From: Bacteroidota bacterium
GTDB taxonomy: Bacteria > Bacteroidota > Bacteroidia > Chitinophagales > Saprospiraceae
DNA: 17,445 bases
Reading direction: 5' to 3'
Assembly: GCA_029573365.1 (NCBI GenBank)
Contig: JAKQGD010000248.1
Location: forward strand, 1-17,445
Below, in pieces: positions 12,039 through 17,445 of this stretch; the first letter of the stretch is position 1; each line of letters begins with the position of its first letter. The notes below the pieces were generated by a model, which was not told the DNA's origin, made no database searches, and saw nothing but the letters and a program-made list of their open reading frames with translations. A program made the translations under genes and the position numbers.

Positions 12039-15000
12039 ATGGAAAATCAGAGAGATAATATTTGGATTGGACAAATGGATCTTGCCCGGGACGAGGAATT
12101 CATGAAGCTGGCTGAGCAGGAGTTTGCTCAGGACGAATCGGTATCATATGCCGACATGACGTCTTCGCTTTCAGGAAACAGAAGGGATTTCCTCAAGTTT
12201 CTTGGTTTTGGGCTAGGGGCGGCTACTGTAGCTGCCGGTTGTGACATTCCGGTTAAAAAAGCCATCCCTTATGTTGTAAAACCCGACCAGATTGTTCCAG
12301 GCGTGGCCAATTATTACGCTTCTACGTTTGTACACGGAGGCGATTATTGCCCTGTGCTGGTTAAGACCCGTGAAGGAAGGCCGATAAAAATAGAAGGCAA
12401 TGACATGAGCCCTGTCACCGGCGGTGGTACCTCGGCAAGAGCCCAGGCCTCTGTTTTAAGTTTATACGATACCAACAGGTTTACCGGTCCCAAAATGAAA
12501 GATGGTACAGGCTGGAAAAATACCACCTGGGCCGATCTCGATAAGATAGTAGCCACCACGCTGCAGTCTTCGCAAAATATCAGAATAGTAACAAATACCA
12601 TTTTAAGTCCAACAGCCAAAAAAGCACTTGCTGAGTTTACAACCCGGTATACCAATGCAAAAGTTGTAACTTATGATCCGGTTTCGAGTTCGGCTCTGTT
12701 GGACGCAAACATGCAGAATTTTGGTGTTAGGGCTGTGCCTTCTTATCATTTTGACAAGGCAGATGTAATAGTATCCTTCAATGCGGATTTCCTGGGCACC
12801 TGGATATCACCCGTCGAATATGCGGCTGCGTATGCCAAAGGCAGGAAGATAGATGACATCACCAAGGCCAAAATGTCCAGGCACATACAGGTCGAGAACC
12901 ATATGTCACTAACCGGATCCAATGCCGATAACAGAATTCTGGTCAGGCCATCAGAGCAGGGCGTAGCCATAGCTTATTTATATAATGAAATCACCGGTGG
13001 TGGTATGACTACCAATGGTCTGAACGAAAAAGCAAGAAAGGCACTAGCAAAAGTTGCTGCTGAACTTAAGGCCGCACAAGGAAAAAGCCTGGTAGTAAGT
13101 GGTTCCAATAATGTCAACGAGCAATTGATGGTTAATGCCATAAATAATCAGCTGGGCAGCTATGGAACTACCATAGACATGGGTACTCCATCTTACCAGA
13201 GGCAGGGCAATGATGCTGAACTCAAGGCTTTTGCTACCGATGTAGCCGCAGGTACTGTTGACCTTGTCATCTTCTGGGGTGCAAATCCGGTGTTTGATAC
13301 TGCGTATGGCCAGAAACTTGCCGCATCACTCGGTAAGGTTAAGAATAAAATATCTTTGGCTGCAGCCAATGACGAAACCACCGATATGTGTGATGTGGTG
13401 GCACCTGCAAGCCACTACCTCGAATCATGGGGTGATGTTGAAGCTAAAAAAGGACACTACTCGATGGTGCAGCCTACCATAGCACCATTGTTTGACACCA
13501 GGCAGGCAGAGTTGTCCTTCCTTTTGTGGGCAGGCAGTGCAGGCGTAGACATGACCAAAGAACAACCTTATTATGAGTACCTCAAGGAAAGCTGGAAGTC
13601 AGGACAGTTTGGAGGCCAGTCAGGTCACAGTTCATTCCAGTCGTTTTGGGACAGCGTGGTACATGACGGAGTGTTCAACGGAAATTCAGCAACATCACCT
13701 TCATACTCTTCTGCTACTATAGGTAGTGAAATTACTAAGCCATCAGGTGCGGAACTAGAGATATCATTTTTTGAGACCGTAAATATGGGCAATGGCCAGT
13801 ACTCCGGTAATCCATGGCTCATGGAGATGCCTGATCCTGTCACCAGGGCTTCGTGGGGCAACTACCTGGCTGTACCGGTAAATTTTGACGGAGTAAGAAA
13901 TATGGTCGGATTCGGTGAGCGTGACCTTAAGGACGGAGACCTTGTAGAACTGACCATCGGAGAAAAAAAGGTAACTGTTCCCGTAATTCAGCAGTTTGGC
14001 CAGATGCCCGGCACCATAGCCATGGCCCTTGGATACGGCAGGACCATAGCCGGAAATACCGGCTCTAATGTAGGCGTCAATGTAAATGATTGTCTCACTG
14101 ATGGCACATATGGTCAGGAATATTACAACTCCAAGGTGTCCGTTTCCGGCAAGGTAGGTAAGGAGAAAGAATTTTCATGTGTCCAGTACCACCATACCAT
14201 CGGTGTCAAGGGCATAGATAAAGATACAAACCAGGAGGTCAATGCAGACGAATCGGCCCTGGTATTTTTTGACTACTTCACAGGGGTCAAAGGATTTCAG
14301 GGAGCTCTTACCGACAGGTCTGTCATATACACTTCTGATGTGGCCCAGCTAAAAAACAGTGTGGAGCACCTAAAAGAAAGAAGGGCTCATGCACAGCACC
14401 TTAATGAGCAGCAGATATACCGTGGCTACGACGAAAAATACTCATTGGGGCACCATTGGGGTATGCACGTAGACCTCAATGCCTGCATAGGTTGCGGTGC
14501 CTGTACAGTGGCTTGTATGTCGGAAAACAACGTGCCTGTAGTAGGCAAGAGGGAAGTTTCCAGACACCACGAGATGACATGGCTCAGAATAGACAGGTAT
14601 TACTACGGTGATGTAGAGAATCCTAATACCATCTATCAGCCTATGATGTGTCAGCACTGTGACAATGCTCCGTGCGAAAACGTCTGCCCTGTAAACGCCA
14701 CAAACCACAGTTCAGAAGGTCTCAACCAGATGGCTTACAACAGGTGTATCGGTACCAGATACTGTGCAAACAACTGTCCTTACAAGGTGAGGAGATTTAA
14801 CTGGCTCGATTATACCAAGGCAGATATATGGCCGGCAAACCAGCCACGCCTGCAGGATGAAAGTGTACCTTTTATGGCCGACAACCTGACGAGAATGGTC
14901 CTTAACCCCGATGTAACCGTCAGGGCCAGGGGAGTTATCGAAAAATGCAGCTTCTGCGTACAGCGTATTCAGGAAGGCAAACTCACAGCCAAGACCGAAG

Positions 15001-15215
15001 GCAGATCTCTTACTGACAGCGATGTCAGGACAGCTTGCCAGACTTCTTGTCCGACCGGTGCCATCACTTTTGGGGATATGAACAATAAAGGCGGAGAACT
15101 GGCAGCCAAGCTGGAATCTCCACTCAATTACATTGCCCTTGAAGAAATAAATGTCAGGCCTTCCGTCACCTATACGATGAAAGTCAACAATAGAGACAAA
15201 TCACTCGATGCCTGA
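12039..15215 (+). CDS. actB: Alternative complex III subunit ActB, molybdopterin-oxidoreductase-like plus iron-sulfur domain
   Basis: A 1058-residue fused subunit that carries electrons from quinol oxidation to the ActA hemes. A Tat-type signal with NRRDFLKFLGFG (47-58) begins unusually far in, behind a 46-residue N-terminal extension, and AAG-C68 after the hydrophobic stretch looks like a lipobox. Residues about 85-740 resemble molybdopterin oxidoreductases but show no CxxC-type N-terminal Fe-S motif, consistent with the known absence of molybdenum in ActB. The C-terminal ferredoxin part has 15 cysteines: 816, 819, 822, 826; 871, 874, 879, 883; 903, 909, 913; 970, 973; 1000, 1004. This number suits three [4Fe-4S] and one [3Fe-4S] cluster, as reported for ActB from Rhodothermus. 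It follows actA by 41 bp and precedes actC by 33 bp. Confidence 0.95.
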   Translation: MENQRDNIWIGQMDLARDEEFMKLAEQEFAQDESVSYADMTSSLSGNRRDFLKFLGFGLGAATVAAGCDIPVKKAIPYVVKPDQIVPGVANYYASTFVHGGDYCPVLVKTREGRPIKIEGNDMSPVTGGGTSARAQASVLSLYDTNRFTGPKMKDGTGWKNTTWADLDKIVATTLQSSQNIRIVTNTILSPTAKKALAEFTTRYTNAKVVTYDPVSSSALLDANMQNFGVRAVPSYHFDKADVIVSFNADFLGTWISPVEYAAAYAKGRKIDDITKAKMSRHIQVENHMSLTGSNADNRILVRPSEQGVAIAYLYNEITGGGMTTNGLNEKARKALAKVAAELKAAQGKSLVVSGSNNVNEQLMVNAINNQLGSYGTTIDMGTPSYQRQGNDAELKAFATDVAAGTVDLVIFWGANPVFDTAYGQKLAASLGKVKNKISLAAANDETTDMCDVVAPASHYLESWGDVEAKKGHYSMVQPTIAPLFDTRQAELSFLLWAGSAGVDMTKEQPYYEYLKESWKSGQFGGQSGHSSFQSFWDSVVHDGVFNGNSATSPSYSSATIGSEITKPSGAELEISFFETVNMGNGQYSGNPWLMEMPDPVTRASWGNYLAVPVNFDGVRNMVGFGERDLKDGDLVELTIGEKKVTVPVIQQFGQMPGTIAMALGYGRTIAGNTGSNVGVNVNDCLTDGTYGQEYYNSKVSVSGKVGKEKEFSCVQYHHTIGVKGIDKDTNQEVNADESALVFFDYFTGVKGFQGALTDRSVIYTSDVAQLKNSVEHLKERRAHAQHLNEQQIYRGYDEKYSLGHHWGMHVDLNACIGCGACTVACMSENNVPVVGKREVSRHHEMTWLRIDRYYYGDVENPNTIYQPMMCQHCDNAPCENVCPVNATNHSSEGLNQMAYNRCIGTRYCANNCPYKVRRFNWLDYTKADIWPANQPRLQDESVPFMADNLTRMVLNPDVTVRARGVIEKCSFCVQRIQEGKLTAKTEGRSLTDSDVRTACQTSCPTGAITFGDMNNKGGELAAKLESPLNYIALEEINVRPSVTYTMKVNNRDKSLDA

Positions 15216-15248
15216 TAATTTACTAACGAAATAACATTCTGAATATAT

Positions 15249-16670
15249 ATGAGTGCTGTTGTAAGTCCAATCAGAAAGCCCCTAATCACGGGCAACAAGA
15301 CATACCATCAGATCACAGAGGACCTGATCTCGCCAACTGAAAAGACTCCGACCAAGGAATGGGTCATAGGGTTTATCATTTCGGTGGCAGTTCTAACGTT
15401 TGGGGTTTTCTGTATCCTGTGGACCATATGGGTGGGTATCGGCTCCTGGAACCTCAACAGGACAATCAACTGGTCCTGGGACATCACTAACTTCGTTTGG
15501 TGGATTGGTATCGGTCATGCCGGAACCCTTATCTCGGCGATTCTCCTGCTTTTCAGACAAAAGTGGCGTACAGGCGTCAACAGGGCTGCTGAGGCGATGA
15601 CCATTTTTGCGGTAATGTGTGCCAGCTTGTTCCCGCTTATACACATGGGACGTATATGGCTGGCTATGTTTATCCTGCCTTACCCGAATACCCGGGGACC
15701 ACTGTGGCCTAACTTCAACTCACCGCTACTCTGGGACGTTTTTGCGATAAGCACCTACCTGACCGTATCATTGCTTTTCTGGTATACAGGACTGGTACCT
15801 GACTTCGCCACGATAAGAGACAGGGCCAAGGGCCTGCGAAGAAGGATTTACAATACACTTTCATTCGGTTGGACCGGTTCGGCCAAACACTGGCAGAGGT
15901 GGGAATCACTTTCACTCGTTCTTGCAGGGTTGTCCACTCCACTGGTACTTTCAGTACACACCATAGTAAGTTTTGACTTTGCCACCTCAGTCATTCCGGG
16001 CTGGCATACCACGATATTTCCTCCTTATTTTGTGGCAGGAGCCATCTTCTCGGGATTTGCCATGGTACTTACCCTGATGTTGATTACTAGAAAACTCCTG
16101 CACCTGGAAGATTACATCACTGTGGAACACGTAGAATCGATGAATAAAGTCATTCTTCTTACCGGAACCATAGTAGGTGTGGCCTACCTCACGGAATTGT
16201 TTATTGCCTGGTATTCAGGATATGTATACGAGCAGTTTGCCTTTTTTAACAGGGCACTTGGCCCATACTGGTGGTCATATTTCGGTATGATGTTCTGTAA
16301 TGTGATATCTCCCCAGTTTTTCTGGAAAAAGTCATGGAGACGAAATCTTACACTGACGTTTTTCCTTTCCATAGTGGTTAATATAGGCATGTGGTTTGAA
16401 AGGTTTGTAATCATTGCCACAACGCTGGCCAGAGATTATCTGCCTTCCAGCTGGAGCCTTTACTCTCCTTCATGGGTAGAAATAGGTATCTTCATAGGCA
16501 CCATGGGGCTGTTTTTTACATGTTATCTTATTTTTGCCAGGGTGGCACCTGTGGTTGCTGTGGCTGAAATCAAGCACATCCTGAAGACAGGTGGTGACCA
16601 GTATGTAGGCGAAAATGCAGTGCACTCTCACCACGATACCCACGAAGAAACACACCACGATCATCATTAA
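15249..16670 (+). CDS. actC: Alternative complex III subunit ActC, NrfD-like quinol-binding membrane protein
   Basis: A 473-residue inner-membrane protein of the NrfD/PsrC family with about ten membrane helices, starting near residue 38 and ending near 432. It binds and oxidises the quinol (menaquinol in most Bacteroidota) together with ActB. Familiar family features are WWIGIGHAGTLISAILLLFR (84-103), FPLIHMGRIWLAMFILPYPN (128-147), LSVHTIVSFDFA (234-245) with PGWHTTIFPPYFVAGAIFSG (250-269), and MWFERFVII (381-389). Histidines 90, 132, 237 and 253 and E384 lie in or near helices and may take part in quinol or proton handling; that is by analogy. The C-terminus (459-473) is histidine-rich, with 8 His in 15 residues. 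It lies between actB (33 bp) and actD (24 bp). Confidence 0.95.
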   Translation: MSAVVSPIRKPLITGNKTYHQITEDLISPTEKTPTKEWVIGFIISVAVLTFGVFCILWTIWVGIGSWNLNRTINWSWDITNFVWWIGIGHAGTLISAILLLFRQKWRTGVNRAAEAMTIFAVMCASLFPLIHMGRIWLAMFILPYPNTRGPLWPNFNSPLLWDVFAISTYLTVSLLFWYTGLVPDFATIRDRAKGLRRRIYNTLSFGWTGSAKHWQRWESLSLVLAGLSTPLVLSVHTIVSFDFATSVIPGWHTTIFPPYFVAGAIFSGFAMVLTLMLITRKLLHLEDYITVEHVESMNKVILLTGTIVGVAYLTELFIAWYSGYVYEQFAFFNRALGPYWWSYFGMMFCNVISPQFFWKKSWRRNLTLTFFLSIVVNIGMWFERFVIIATTLARDYLPSSWSLYSPSWVEIGIFIGTMGLFFTCYLIFARVAPVVAVAEIKHILKTGGDQYVGENAVHSHHDTHEETHHDHH

Positions 16671-16694
16671 TTTAACTAAAATAACCATTGGACA

Positions 16695-17219
16695 ATGGCG
16701 GATAATAGCAGCAAAGAGATCATTTACGGTCTGTATGACGATGATGAAATTTTGTTGAAGGCAGTCAAGGAAGCCAAAAAACAGCACCTTGATATTTATG
16801 ATGTCTTCACACCGTTTCCTGTGCACGGCCTGGACCCTGTGTTGGGATTGGAGGAATCCAGACTACATCAGGCAGGGTTTATATACGGTGCCCTGGGTAC
16901 ACTTACAGCATTTCTGGGTATGACCTGGATATTTACAAAAGACTGGCCCAATATATTTGGCGGTAAGCCTTACTGGTCTGTCCCGGCATTTATTCCCATA
17001 ACTTTTGAATTGACGGTGCTTTTTGCGGCCATTGGAATGACGGTGACATTTTACATCATCAATGGCCTGGGCCCTGGAGTAGTCAACAAACACCTGGATG
17101 ACAGGATTACAGACGATAAGTTTTGCATTGCTTTTGATAAATCTCAGGTAAGTGCTGCTCAAGCAGAGTCTTTTTTCAGAGCCACAGGTGCATCTGAAGT
17201 AAATACAAAAACCATATAA
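16695..17219 (+). CDS. actD: Alternative complex III subunit ActD (DUF3341)
   Basis: A 174-residue inner-membrane subunit with two membrane helices (about residues 61-80 and 97-122), preceded by a cytoplasmic ferredoxin-like region and followed by a cytoplasmic tail. Family hallmarks are IYGLYDDDEILLKAVKEA (10-27), DVFTPFPVHGLDPVLGL (36-52), the helix hairpin with PYWSVPAFIPITFELTVLFA (92-111) and the end stretch DDKFCIAFD. In structures of alternative complex III this subunit packs beside ActC; it has no cofactor, and a role in proton movement has been proposed but not proven. The translation begins cleanly at 16695 with MADNSSKEI, 24 bp after actC; actE follows after 10 bp. Family assignment is very secure. 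Confidence 0.94.
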   Translation: MADNSSKEIIYGLYDDDEILLKAVKEAKKQHLDIYDVFTPFPVHGLDPVLGLEESRLHQAGFIYGALGTLTAFLGMTWIFTKDWPNIFGGKPYWSVPAFIPITFELTVLFAAIGMTVTFYIINGLGPGVVNKHLDDRITDDKFCIAFDKSQVSAAQAESFFRATGASEVNTKTI

Positions 17220-17229
17220 GCGGATCGCC

Positions 17230-17445
17230 ATGAACATTACAAACAGGATATTGACATTTTTAGGGATAGTCGCGTTGTTTGGATTGTTTTCCTGCCAGGG
17301 AGCAGGAGGCAACAGCACAGGCAGCGAATATATGCCGGATATGGCTCACTCTGTAGCATATGAGGCCAATACCTACGGATACTATTACAATAACCGTTGG
17401 GGAACAAAAGATGACCTTTACAAAATGGTGCAGCCACGTAAACCC
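17230..17445 (+). CDS. actE: Alternative complex III subunit ActE, N-terminal fragment (mono-heme cytochrome c lipoprotein)
   Basis: The first 72 codons of a gene that runs off the right edge; the frame stays open to the end. The start at 17230 is 10 bp after actD. A lipoprotein signal is clear: basic start, hydrophobic core ILTFLGIVALFGL and lipobox LFS-C22. The mature part begins with a glycine-rich linker and then EYMPDMAHSVAYEAN (33-47) and NRWGTKDDLYKMVQPRKP (55-72), which matches the N-terminal part of ActE-type cytochromes in Bacteroidota. The heme-binding CxxCH would lie further downstream and is not visible, so the heme is inferred. The subunit is expected on the periplasmic face, anchored by lipid. 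Its presence shows that the extra cytochrome domain on ActA is not a replacement for ActE. Confidence 0.85.
   Translation, partial: MNITNRILTFLGIVALFGLFSCQGAGGNSTGSEYMPDMAHSVAYEANTYGYYYNNRWGTKDDLYKMVQPRKP

Noticed and set aside
12300..14260. Active molybdenum enzyme in ActB
   Set aside because: The domain is similar to molybdopterin oxidoreductases, but the N-terminal Fe-S cysteine motif is missing and the whole gene context is alternative complex III, whose ActB is known to lack the cofactor.

Overview
The window looks like a chromosomal segment of an aerobic member of the Bacteroidota. The evidence is an alternative complex III (act) gene cluster of the Bacteroidota type, a secreted enzyme ending in a type IX secretion (T9SS, 'Por') sorting domain, PorV/PorQ-like and other outer-membrane barrels, TAnnTTTG-type -7 promoter elements instead of sigma70 boxes, and start codons that mostly lack Shine-Dalgarno sequences. 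Genus cannot be fixed from the sequence. Coding regions are of moderate GC and spacers are AT-rich. No rRNA, tRNA, CRISPR array, transposase or integrase was seen.

Layout. 1-2186 (minus): an apparent operon running from an outer-membrane barrel gene, through a family-4 glycosyltransferase, to ribB/ribBA (only its first 59 codons are in the window), with gaps of 15 and 13 bp. 2187-3354: an AT-rich island around one small secreted protein with an internal duplication; imperfect direct repeats flank it, so it may be an acquired cassette. 3355-5574 (plus): a tandem-GNAT acetyltransferase, a 440-bp non-coding stretch with a strong orphan terminator hairpin, and a lone ABC-2 permease without an ATPase partner. 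5575-7996 (minus): an outer-membrane barrel followed after 18 bp by a compact PIF1-like helicase, ending at a minus-strand terminator just behind the permease gene. 8243-10251 (plus): a PQQ-dependent sugar-dehydrogenase-like protein tagged for T9SS export, then a small conserved protein of unknown function.

10252-17445 (plus): the respiratory cluster. A 335-bp leader carries a good Bacteroidota promoter and two inverted repeats, followed by actA, actB, actC, actD and the start of actE with gaps of 41, 33, 24 and 10 bp. Together they should form the quinol:electron-acceptor oxidoreductase that replaces the bc1 complex: ActC (NrfD-like) and probably ActD act in the membrane with the quinol, ActB carries four Fe-S clusters, and the ActA and ActE hemes pass electrons towards a terminal oxidase. 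ActA has six CxxCH motifs because a mono-heme cytochrome c domain precedes the usual pentaheme part, while actE is still a separate gene.

I do not see a convincing wholly new system. The points best worth a second look are the two dyads upstream of the act promoter, the possible cassette at 2472-3137, the orphan terminator and leader at 4315-4662, and the conserved protein of unknown function at 9829-10251.
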